From Nocardioides sp. B-3 (GTDB lineage: Bacteria > Actinomycetota > Actinomycetes > Propionibacteriales > Nocardioidaceae): a DNA stretch of 64,000 bases. Below the pieces are notes generated by a model, which did not search any database, had not been told where the DNA came from, and worked only from the letters and a program-made list of their open reading frames with translations. The stretch lies in the NCBI RefSeq assembly GCF_024703895.1, contig NZ_CP087968.1, forward strand, positions 1,984,001 through 2,048,000, given 5' to 3'. Shown here in pieces: positions 9,432 to 17,309 of the stretch (position 1 is the stretch's first letter; each line of letters starts with the position of its first letter). The position numbers and the translations under genes were made by a program.

Positions 9432-10625
9432 ATGACCACGATCCAGAAGCAGGCGCAGAGCCCCATCGCGCACCTCACCGAGGCCGACATCGAGCAGATC
9501 GGCATCGAGCTCGACGCCATCCGTCAGGACGTGCTCGACAGTCGCGGCGCTGACGATGCGGCGTACATCCGAAAGCTCATCGACGCCCAGCGCAAGATCG
9601 AGCTCGGCTCGCGCGCGGTGCTGCTGTTCAGCATCTTCCCGCCGGCTCGGCTCCTCGGCACCGCCGGCCTGAGCGTCGCCAAGATCCTCGACAACATGGA
9701 GATCGGGCACAACATCCTGCACGGCCAGTGGGACTGGATGCGCGACCCGAAGATCCACTCCAGCACTCGGGAGTGGGACATGGCGTCGCCGTCGGAGCAG
9801 TGGAAGCACAGCCACAACGAGCTGCACCACACCTACACGAACGTCATCGGCAAGGACAACGACCTCGGCTACGGCATCATGCGCGTCGACGAGGAGCAGC
9901 GCTGGGCGCCGTTCCACCTCGGCCAGCCGATCTGGTGCTTCATCAACGCGGTCTTCTTCGAGTACGGCATCGCGGCCTACGACCTCGACCTCGGCGCCGT
10001 GATCAAGAAGAAGCAGACCAAGGACCCGGAGTTCCAGCGCCGCGCCAAGCAGGTGCTCGGCAAGATCCGCAAGCAGGTCACCAAGGACTATGTCGCACAC
10101 CCGATCCTGTCGATCCCGACCGGCTCCTTCCTGCCGACCCCGGCCGCCAACTTCACCGCCAACATCGTGCGCAACCTGTGGTCCAACTCGATCATCCTGT
10201 GCGGCCACTTCCCCGAGGGTGTCGAGACCTTCGAGAAGCGCTCGATCGACGGCGAGACCAAGGGCGACTGGTACGTCCGCCAGATGCTCGGCTCGGCCAA
10301 CATCTCCGGCTCCAAGGCGATGCACCTGATGAGCGGCAACCTGTCGCACCAGATCGAGCACCACCTCTTCCCGGACCTGCCGTCCAACCGCTACGCCGAG
10401 ATCGCCCCCAAGGTGCAGGCGCTGTTCGAGAAGTACGAGCTGAACTACCTCGCACGCCCGTTCGTGCCGCAGGTCTACTCCGCCCGGCACAAGGTCGTGC
10501 GCCTCTCGCTGCCCAACGGCTGGCTGGCCACCACGAACAAGAAGAACCTCCCGAGCCAGCTGAAGATGCTCTACGCCATGTCGACCAAGGGCCCCAAGGT
10601 CCGTCGTGCCGCCCGGCCCGGCTGA
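9432..10625 (+). CDS. membrane acyl desaturase (DesA3-type)
   Basis: Intact, 397 residues. A di-iron membrane fatty acid desaturase with all three histidine boxes: GHNILH near residue 93, HSHNELHH near 126 and HQIEHHLFP near 306. It inserts a double bond into an acyl chain using O2 and electrons from the reductase encoded just upstream. Pairing with a [2Fe-2S] reductase matches the mycobacterial DesA3/Rv3230c stearoyl-CoA delta-9 system. The exact chain and position are not readable from sequence. A purine-rich Shine-Dalgarno (GGAGGAG) precedes the ATG. The pair is probably one transcript controlled by the divergent PucR regulator. Confidence 0.9.
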   Translation: MTTIQKQAQSPIAHLTEADIEQIGIELDAIRQDVLDSRGADDAAYIRKLIDAQRKIELGSRAVLLFSIFPPARLLGTAGLSVAKILDNMEIGHNILHGQWDWMRDPKIHSSTREWDMASPSEQWKHSHNELHHTYTNVIGKDNDLGYGIMRVDEEQRWAPFHLGQPIWCFINAVFFEYGIAAYDLDLGAVIKKKQTKDPEFQRRAKQVLGKIRKQVTKDYVAHPILSIPTGSFLPTPAANFTANIVRNLWSNSIILCGHFPEGVETFEKRSIDGETKGDWYVRQMLGSANISGSKAMHLMSGNLSHQIEHHLFPDLPSNRYAEIAPKVQALFEKYELNYLARPFVPQVYSARHKVVRLSLPNGWLATTNKKNLPSQLKMLYAMSTKGPKVRRAARPG

Positions 10626-10772
10626 CCCAGCAGGCGCGTCGCGTCGAGATGGACGTCGCGGCCTGAACTTCTGCAGGGTCATCCCCAACCTTGGCGATGT
10701 CGAGAGGTACCGGTTCGGGGGACGGTGGTCCCGGCAACGGCAGACACCTCGGGACATCGACAGGGGCAAGGG

Positions 10773-11020
10773 ATGCTTAGGAAAAGGTCTGAGGACAACG
10801 TCGACATCACCGGTCGACTTCGCATGATCCAGCTGCTGGAGGTGCCCAGCATGGTGGCGCCCCGCGTGCCGCGGACGATGCGATCGAGGAGTCGCTCCCG
10901 AGGCTGCTGGACGTCGACGTTCACGAGGGTCGCATGTACGTCGCCGGCCACGAGCCGCACTTCCGGCCGGTCACCCTCTTGCAGCGCGTCCCCGCGCCGC
11001 GGCAGGCCGAGCCGTCCTGA
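10773..11020 (+). CDS. small conserved protein, paralogue A, frameshifted
   Basis: An approximately 80-residue protein starting MLRKRSEDNVDITGRLRMIQ and ending, after one frame jump near 10870, with HEGRMYVAGHEPHFRPVTLL. The product at 12482-12724 has the same plan and nearly identical motifs (ITGRLR, HEGRMYVAGHEPH, RPVTLL), so this is a duplicated family whose conservation supports real translation. No signal peptide or membrane helix. I do not recognise the family. It is preceded by a purine-rich stretch (AGGGGCAAGGG). Confidence 0.6.
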
Positions 11021-11037
11021 CGCAGGTCAGAAGCGCG

Positions 11038-11057
11038 GTCTAGCGCTGTCTAGCGCA
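11038..11057. repeat. tandem decamer GTCTAGCGC(T/A) x2
   Basis: Two adjacent copies of GTCTAGCGC stand in the 160-bp gap between small protein A and the secreted repeat protein. They could be a regulator half-site pair for the downstream promoter. Nothing else distinctive is seen in this gap. Confidence 0.4.
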
Positions 11058-11180
11058 GTCAGCCACGAAATTCCACGGATCAGTAAACGCTCAACCATTC
11101 CGGATCGCGCCCTGCGCGCTGCCTACAGGTCGCGCCAAGGCACTGATCGAGGTGCCTTCACGACAATCGGAGGCACCACC

Positions 11181-12338
11181 GTGCACACCTTTTCGAAGAA
11201 GTCGGCCGCCCTGCTTCTCACACCCTTCGTGGGGCTGGGCCCGTTCATCCTGCTGGCCAGCGCTCCGGGCGGACGCCGCGCCCCCCGCCCGGATCTCCGG
11301 GACCGTCACCGCTGCCGGCGGCGGTCCGCTGGTCGGCGTCAAGGTGACCGCCCTGAAGCTCGGCGGGACCGGCCAGTGGGCCGAGGCCGACAATGCGGTC
11401 ACGAGCACCAGCGGCACCTACTCCATCGGCAAGTTCACGTCCGGCACCTACCGGATCCGCTTCGACGACCCGTCGGGCAGCTTCGAGACCGAGTTCTACG
11501 ACGACCAGCCCCGCGTCGGCCCGGCCCGGGACATCGAGCTGCTGACCGGGGGAGGCAACTTTCCCAACATCAATGCCGAGCTCGGGGCTGCCGCACACTT
11601 CAAGGGCGCAGTGAAGAACAGCTCTCTCGTCGGCATCGAGAACGCGACCGTGACGGCCTACGTCCGCCGGGCCGATGCCCGGGTCGAGTTCCGGGACGTC
11701 ACGACCGCGGCCGACGGCTCCTACGACCTCGGCGGACTGCCGGGCGGCACCTACACGCTCGGCTTCTCCGACCCGGCCTCCGGCATCGAGGAGTTCTGGA
11801 ACGACAAGGCGACGCTCGAAGCGGCCGACTCGCTCGTCGTCACGAACGACGGCACGCAGACGGGCATCGACGCGACGCTCGCAACGCCGGTCGACCTGAC
11901 GCCGAGCCCGACGGTCACCGAGACGGCCACCGCCACGGCGACCGCCACCGCCACAGAGACGGCGACCGCGACGGACACCGCCACGGCAACCGCGACTGCC
12001 ACGGCGACCGCCACCACCACGACCACCACGACCGCCGCACCCGCGCCGATCACGGTCGCGATGAAGACGATCGCGGTGCACAAGAAGCCGGTCATCAAGG
12101 GCACTGCCAAGGTCGGCGCCCGCCTGCGTCACCGCGGGCACGATCAACCCGACCGCGGTGGTCCGCAAGATCCAGTGGTTCGCCAACGGCAAGGTGATCA
12201 AGAAGGCGACCAAGCGCCGCTTCGCGGTCACCGGCAAGCAACGCGGCAAGAAGCTGACGGTGAAGATCACCGTCTCCGCCCCCTGGCTACACGACCGTCG
12301 TGCTCAAGACGAAGGCCACGGGGAAGGTCATCGCCTGA
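11181..12338 (+). CDS. secreted carboxypeptidase-regulatory-like domain protein, frameshifted
   Basis: The GTG start at 11181 is set by the GGAGG 8 bases upstream and by the signal peptide it opens (SKKSAALLLTPFVGLGPF). Two carboxypeptidase-regulatory/SdrD-like beta-sandwich repeats follow. One is SGTVTAAGGGPLVGVKVTAL with GTYSIGKFTSGTYRI; the second is KGAVKNSSLVGIENATVTAY with GSYDLGGLPGGTYTL. A long Thr-Ala repeat linker (about 250-290) separates them from a C-terminal beta domain ending GKVIA. The frame jumps near 11268, 12122 and 12285. Probably a cell-wall or exported adhesive or scaffold protein; no enzyme motif is visible. It lies between the two paralogous small proteins. Confidence 0.72.
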
Positions 12339-12352
12339 CGACGTAGGGGCAG

Positions 12353-12403
12353 CTGGCGGCGTACGACATGCAGATCGGCCGAGCCGATGTCGTCCGCCGC
12401 CAG
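12353..12403. terminator. hairpin after the secreted repeat protein
   Basis: The arms CTGGCGGCGTACGACAT and ATGTCGTCCGCCGCCAG pair with one mismatch around a loop that itself contains a smaller ATCGGC/GCCGAT stem. It lies 15 bases after the stop of the gene ending at 12338 and before small protein B. A strong factor-independent-type stem without a T tract, as is common in high-GC actinobacteria. Confidence 0.6.
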
Positions 12404-12481
12404 TCTCCGAGCGCCCGCTTCGGCGAGCGTTGCATTGCCGGGGTTTCGGGCTGTGCCCGGCTTCACCGAAAGGGGAGGGTT

Positions 12482-12724
12482 ATGAAGCGAAACAAGACTG
12501 AGGAGAACGTCGTCATCACGGGTCGACTTCGCCAGATCGAGATGCTGGAGATGCCCAAGCTGGCGTCGCCCCGCAGGCCGGTCGACGACCACTTCCCGCC
12601 GCTGCATGACGTGGAGCGACACGAAGGTCGGATGTACGTCGCCGGCCACGAGCCGCACCTCCGGCCCGTCACGTTGCTGCACCGGGTGCGGTCGCCACGG
12701 CACGTCGGGCTCGACCCGACCTGA
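12482..12724 (+). CDS. small conserved protein, paralogue B
   Basis: Intact, 80 residues, starting MKRNKTEENVVITGRLRQIE and containing HEGRMYVAGHEPHLRPVTLL. It is the undamaged twin of the product at 10773. The spacing between the ITGRLR block and the HEGRMYVAGHEPH block is similar in both. Highly charged N-terminus, no cysteine, no membrane segment. A strong Shine-Dalgarno (AGGGGAGGG) lies 5 bases before the ATG. Function unknown. The terminator-like hairpin at 12353 suggests it has its own transcript. Confidence 0.7.
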   Translation: MKRNKTEENVVITGRLRQIEMLEMPKLASPRRPVDDHFPPLHDVERHEGRMYVAGHEPHLRPVTLLHRVRSPRHVGLDPT

Positions 12725-12796
12725 CGGCCACCCCGGCGCCGAGCGCTGAGCGGGCTGTTGCACGGATCCGGGGCGCGAACCCCCTAGCCTTGCCCG

Positions 12797-14398
12797 GTGA
12801 TCTGGATCGTCCCGGGACTGCTCGTGGCCCGGGTCGCCGTCGGTCCGTGGGTGCTCGTCGCCGTGGCGGTCGCGCTCTGTGTGCCGCGGATCCGCTGGTG
12901 GGCGCAGGACCGCATCTGGATCGACTGGCGGCGCGCGGGGATCGCCGTCGCCGTGCTCGCGACCCTCACCGGCCTCGTGGTGCTGATCCCGGACGGCTGG
13001 CTGCCGATCCCGCAGTCGCCCGGACTGATGATGACTCCGTCGTACGTCGGACGGCCGGCCAGCGCACGCCCGGTGCCGATCGCCTCGGTCCCGCAGAACC
13101 CGCACTCGGCACGCAACGGCGCCAGCTCGATGCACAACGACGCATCGGCGTCGGACACCTACGAGTGGGCCGGGCCGACCGGCCTCGAGCCGGAGGTCGA
13201 CACGGCGTGGTTCGGCGTCGAGGAGTGCGCCACCCTCGCCTTCGACTCGCACGACCGACTGATCGCCCTGTGCGGTGACCCGGCCGGCCCGACGATGCAC
13301 GTGATCGATCCCGACTCGATGCGCAAGCTCGCGACCAAGGACCTGCCCGACCGCGCCGAGAGCGACAAGCCTGCGTGGGAGGACCTCTGCGGTGGGGCGT
13401 ACTTCTACCTCGACCCCGCCGACCGGGCCGTCGTCGCGACGACCGACCGGCGGATCATGGCCATCCGCACCTCCGACGCCGACGGCGAGCCGGACCTCAC
13501 CACCGACAAGACGTGGGACCTCACCGACGCCGTCCCGAAGGACGACTGCCTGATCGCGCTGCTGCCCGACTGGAGCGGGCGGATCTGGTTCGAGACCCGG
13601 GACGGACTCGTCGGCACGATCGCGCCCGACAGCGGCGAGGTGAGGACGCTCGACCTCGGCGAGGAGATCGCCAACTCCTTCGCCACCGACGAGAACGACG
13701 GCATCTACGTCGTCACGACGCACGCGCTCCACCGCCTCTCCGCCGGGCCGGGCGGAGCGCCGGTCGTCGACTGGCGCACGGAGTATGACCGCGGTGGTGA
13801 GAAGAAGAGGGGTCAGCTGAGCCGGGGCAGCGGGACGACGCCGACCATCATCAACGGCGGCATCGTGGCCATCACAGACAACGCCGAGCCGCAGATGAAC
13901 GTGGCGTTCTACGAGCGCTCGTCAGGCCGCGAGATCTGCAAGGCGCCGGTCTTCGAGGACGACGCGAGCGCGACCGACAACTCGCTGATCTCCGTCGGTG
14001 ACGGCGTGATCGTGGAGAACAACGCCGGCTACGGCAGCCCGCTCTCCACCCTGCTCGGCCGCGCCACCAGTCCCGGCTTCGCTCGCGTCGACGTCGCCGG
14101 CGGCGACTGCAAGGTCGTCTGGACGAGCGACGAGATCGCGCCTTCCAGCGTCGCGAAGGTGTCGCTCGCCACCGGCCTCGCCTACGCGTGGACGAAGAAG
14201 CCCAACTGGTGGGGCGTGAGCGCGTGGTACCTCACGGCCATCGACGTCACCACCGGCCGCACCGTCTTCAGCGTCCGCGCCGGGACGGGCGTGCTGATGA
14301 ACAACCACTACGCGGCACTGACCATCGCGCCCGACGGCGCTGCCCGGATCGCCACTCTCGCCGGCCCGGTGCGCGTCCGCGATCGCGTGCGGGGCTAG
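12797..14398 (+). CDS. membrane-anchored beta-propeller (PQQ-like) protein
   Basis: Intact, 533 residues from a GTG. Two N-terminal membrane helices (about residues 5-27 and 47-68) place the rest outside the membrane. The extracytoplasmic part reads as repeated beta blades with turns such as FDSHDRLIALCG, VVATTDRRIMAI and DGIYVVTTHALHRL, and DVTTGRTVF near the end, typical of PQQ/WD-like propellers. Four or more cysteines (EECATL, IALCGD, DLCGG, KDDCLI) could form disulphides. It may bind or sense a cell-envelope ligand. No catalytic residues are evident. Confidence 0.75.
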   Translation: MIWIVPGLLVARVAVGPWVLVAVAVALCVPRIRWWAQDRIWIDWRRAGIAVAVLATLTGLVVLIPDGWLPIPQSPGLMMTPSYVGRPASARPVPIASVPQNPHSARNGASSMHNDASASDTYEWAGPTGLEPEVDTAWFGVEECATLAFDSHDRLIALCGDPAGPTMHVIDPDSMRKLATKDLPDRAESDKPAWEDLCGGAYFYLDPADRAVVATTDRRIMAIRTSDADGEPDLTTDKTWDLTDAVPKDDCLIALLPDWSGRIWFETRDGLVGTIAPDSGEVRTLDLGEEIANSFATDENDGIYVVTTHALHRLSAGPGGAPVVDWRTEYDRGGEKKRGQLSRGSGTTPTIINGGIVAITDNAEPQMNVAFYERSSGREICKAPVFEDDASATDNSLISVGDGVIVENNAGYGSPLSTLLGRATSPGFARVDVAGGDCKVVWTSDEIAPSSVAKVSLATGLAYAWTKKPNWWGVSAWYLTAIDVTTGRTVFSVRAGTGVLMNNHYAALTIAPDGAARIATLAGPVRVRDRVRG

Positions 14399-14424
14399 CT
14401 CGTCGCCGTACGGCGAATGGTGGA

Positions 14425-15429
14425 TCAGGTGCAGGGATGGACGCCCGGCTCTCCGGGGCGCTCGATGTCACGCTCGTCCAGGGATCTTCTCGAACAGCCT
14501 CGGCCTCGCCGGCATCAGGCCGTCGGCGCACATGTCGATCATCGCGTTGTAGGTCGTCGCGTTGTCCGGAGCGCTGCCGCTGAACCACACGTGCACGGCA
14601 TAGCCGTCGGCGTGCGCCTTCGCGACGAACTCCTTGCTCATCACCCGGATGCCGCCGAACGTCACCGGCACCTGCAGGGCTACGGTGCCGGCGGGCGGGC
14701 GGAGCCCCGTCAGGAAGTAGGCGGCGAGCGCGTCGCGTCCGGGGGCCGGGCCGATCTGCGGGGCCCGGGCGTGGAAGTCGGCGATCGCGGCATCGTTGAA
14801 GGACGTGACGATCACGTCGGTGCGACCCGCGTCGTTGAGCATCGCGGCGAGCAGTCGACCCGTCCGGATGAAGGACGCCGCGTCCTCGTCGGCCGTGCCC
14901 TTGATCTCGATGTTGATCGGCACCGTCGGGAACTTCGCGAGCACCTCGGACAGCAACGGGATCCGGAAGTCGGCGGGCTGGTAGCCCTTGATCCGGCGGT
15001 CGCCGTCGCGCGCCTGCGCAGCTTGTACGCCGCCTTGCGAGCATCGTGCGTCGTGCCCTTGCCCGGCACGAACCAGTAGGCCGCGTCGAGCTTCTTCACC
15101 GCGCGCCACGTCTGGGTGACGACTCGGCCGGTGCCGTTGGTGGTCTCGTCGAGGGTCGAGTTGTGCAGGACGACGAGCAACTTGTCCTTGGTCGACTGGA
15201 CGTCGAGCTCGATCATGTCGGAGCCGACCTTCACGGCCCGCTTGAAGGCATACATCGTGTTCGTCGGGGCCTCGCGCTCGCCGCCCGAGTGCGCCATGTT
15301 GAGGACGCGCTGGGTCAGCCGGGGGTTCTCGTCGACGGCGAGTGCCCGGGCCGGTGTGCTGGTGGCGGCTGCGATGAGCGGGAGGGTGAGGGCGGTCAGG
15401 GACGCGGCGACAGTGGCGCGAAGGCTCAT
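14425..15429 (-). CDS. secreted glycerophosphodiester phosphodiesterase-like protein, frameshifted
   Basis: The signal peptide (MSLRATVAASLTALTLPL, then AARALA-type cleavage) directs export. The GDPD TIM-barrel motifs are present in variant form. HRG is AHSGG here, followed by APTNTMYAF. The metal Glu/Asp are in IELDV. The second catalytic His is in VLHNSTLDETTNG, where most family members have HD. INIEIKG supplies the later Glu. Both histidines and the acidic metal ligands are therefore kept, while Arg and Asp neighbours are changed. The expected reaction is hydrolysis of glycerophosphodiesters to an alcohol and glycerol-3-phosphate. The frame jumps near 15015 and 14490. Confidence 0.83.
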
Positions 15430-15444
15430 GCGGCCGACCTTAAG

Positions 15445-15538
15445 CCGCTGGTTGAGCAGCGACGAGCGCAGCGAGGAGCGTGTCGAAACCAAGGCCCTTG
15501 GTTTCGACACGGCGCTGGCGCGCCTGCTCAACCAGCGG
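15445..15538. repeat. large extragenic palindrome (REP-like)
   Basis: Outer arms CCGCTGGTTGAGCAG and CTGCTCAACCAGCGG and inner arms GTGTCGAAACCAAGG and CCTTGGTTTCGACAC pair exactly, separated by partly paired CGACGAGCGCAGCGAGGAGC sequence. It fills the gap between the GDPD start and the SDR stop. Its translation gives the GFDTALARLLNQ type of tail that appears spuriously at the ends of neighbouring ORFs, a mark of a dispersed non-coding repeat rather than of a gene. Confidence 0.8.
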
Positions 15539-15549
15539 GCCTGCCGACC

Positions 15550-16473
15550 CTACGGCCGGGAGAGCCCGACAGTCTGCTCGCTCAGCTCCCACAGCTGTCG
15601 CTGCACCTCGGCGTTGTGGGCCAGTGCCCGGGCGGTGACGACCTGCGGCGTGCCGCCCATCTGGCCGAGGCCGGAGGGGCCGACGTAGGTGCCACCGGGC
15701 AGGTCGTCGGTGGCCGCCATCAGGCTCGGCCGGGCGCCCGCGTGGGCGGGCTGGGAGACCGCCTTGACGGCCGCGTCGAGGATGCTGGCGACCCCGCCCG
15801 CGGCCCGACCGTACTGCCCGTTGGCGGCCAGGTGCGTGCCGGCGAAGCCGGGGTGCGCGGCCGGGGCCTTGAGCGGGAGACCCCTTTCCCGAGCGCGTCG
15901 GTCCAGCTCGAACGTGAAGAGCAGGTTGGCCAGCTTGGTCTCGCTGTAGGCCATCCAGCGCTGGTAGCGGCGCTCGGACCTCGGGTCCCGTGTCGGCGCG
16001 TGTCGAGCGGTGCGGTGCATGTTGGACGACACCGTGACCACGCGCGCATCGCCGCTCGCCACGAGCTGCGGCAGCAGCAGGCCGGTGAAGAGGAACGGCC
16101 CGAAGTGGTTGGTCGCCATCTGCGACTCGAGCCCGTCGACCGTCCGCCGGAAGGGTGGCGCCATGATCCCGGCGTTGTTGACCAGCACGTCGATCGGCCC
16201 GAGCTCGCCGGCCGCCGCGGCCGCCGTACGCACCGAGGAGAGATCTGCCGGGTCCACGACCAGCTTCTCGAGCGCGGCGCCCGGCACCTCGCCGAGGATC
16301 GCCGACTCGGTCGCATCGAGCTTGTCGGCGCCCCCGACCGGCGAGGACCACGCGGCCGCCGCGGCGGGCCAGCTCGAGCGCGGTGTAGTGGCCGAGCCCG
16401 CCTCGCGTGGTGCCGGTGACGAGGGTCGTGCGTCCCGTCTGGTCGGGGATGTCGCCCGGGGTCCAGGGGTCAC
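15550..16473 (-). CDS. short-chain dehydrogenase/reductase, frameshifted
   Basis: An NAD(P)-dependent oxidoreductase of the SDR superfamily, retinol-dehydrogenase/WW-oxidoreductase-like. The nucleotide-binding motif is TGTTRGGLGH near residue 18, a variant of TGxxxGxG. NNAGIM and the catalytic Ser (VTVSSNMH) follow. The catalytic Tyr/Lis pair is YSETKLAN. PGFAGTHL is the post-catalytic motif. The start is a GTG whose GTGA overlaps the stop of the preceding gene. One base is missing right after the start and another jump lies near 16335. The substrate is unknown. Confidence 0.85.
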   Translation of the reverse strand: MTPGPRATSPTRRDARPSSPAPREAGSATTPRSSWPAAAAAWSSPVGGADKLDATESAILGEVPGAALEKLVVDPADLSSVRTAAAAAGELGPIDVLVNNAGIMAPPFRRTVDGLESQMATNHFGPFLFTGLLLPQLVASGDARVVTVSSNMHRTARHAPTRDPRSERRYQRWMAYSETKLANLLFTFELDRRARERGLPLKAPAAHPGFAGTHLAANGQYGRAAGGVASILDAAVKAVSQPAHAGARPSLMAATDDLPGGTYVGPSGLGQMGGTPQVVTARALAHNAEVQRQLWELSEQTVGLSRP

Positions 16474-17286
16474 GGGGTCACGGCCGGGTGGTCGAGGAGC
16501 TGCTGGCCCGGGACCTCGTCGCCGGAGATCTGCACCCGCCCGGCGTCGGGTCGCCGGCGCCCGCCGGCCAGCACGACGAACGACTCGCGGTCGGTCCGCA
16601 GCGCCACCGTCGGCTCGGCAGGCACCTCCGGCAGCAGCCGTCCGCGGCCCTCGTCGGTGACGGTCGCGGCGACGGGGGCGTGCCCCTCGACCTCCAGCAG
16701 CACCGTGGTGCCCGGGTCGGCCTTGAGCTTCTTGGCGAGCACGTAGCCCGGGCTCTCCGCGAGGTAGTCGGCGCTGTGACGAGCCGCGGGAGAGTCCAAC
16801 CCTCCGGGCATCCCGAGCGCGCGGCGTACGTCTTGCTCGTGCATCCAGAGGTCGAGCGGCCGGTTCTTCAGCAGGGTCCGGGTGTTCCAGCCGATGGCGC
16901 CGAACAGCCCAGGTGCGGGCGCCGCGGGATCGGTGGGCGGGTCGGCGAGCAGCTGCGTGTGCCGGGCGGTCGTGCAGGCGCGGATCTCGTTGATCAGCTC
17001 GTCCGGGGTGCGGTCGCGTCGCGCCACCACGCCCTGCTCGGTGAACTGGCCCATCATCCCGCGCGTGCGGCGCATCGCCGATCTCGACGTCGTCGTGGTC
17101 GTGGCCGGCGAGCAGCGACTCGAGGTGGGCGACGTGCGCCGCGATGGCGTGGACGTCCCACCCGGCCGGGTCGGTCTGCGTGTGCCACGCGTCGTCGGGC
17201 ACCTTCTCCAGCAGCGCCGTGAAGTCGTTGACCGCCTCCCACCAGACGTCGAGGTAGCCGCTCAACTGCTCGGGGGCATCAGTCAT
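16470..17286 (-). CDS. mycothiol-dependent maleylpyruvate isomerase-fold protein, frameshifted
   Basis: A DinB/MDMPI-type four-helix protein. The N-terminal metal site is DVHAIAAHVAHLES (residues about 47-60), with the usual spaced histidines. The C-terminal mycothiol maleylpyruvate isomerase domain (APVAATVTDEGRGRLLPEVP) follows. The family uses mycothiol as a thiol cofactor in isomerisation, transfer or detoxification reactions; the actual reaction here is unknown. The frame jumps once near 17070. Its stop overlaps the SDR start by 4 bases, so the two enzymes are probably co-translated and may act in one pathway. Confidence 0.8.
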
Positions 17287-17309
17287 GGGCAGCACCCTAG
17301 GGGGTCACT

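Noticed and set aside
12122..12338. Separate short gene starting MVRKIQWFANGKVIKK
   Set aside because: It is the continuation of the upstream secreted protein after a frame jump near 12122; the Lys-rich beta domain follows directly on GTAKVGARL of the same protein.
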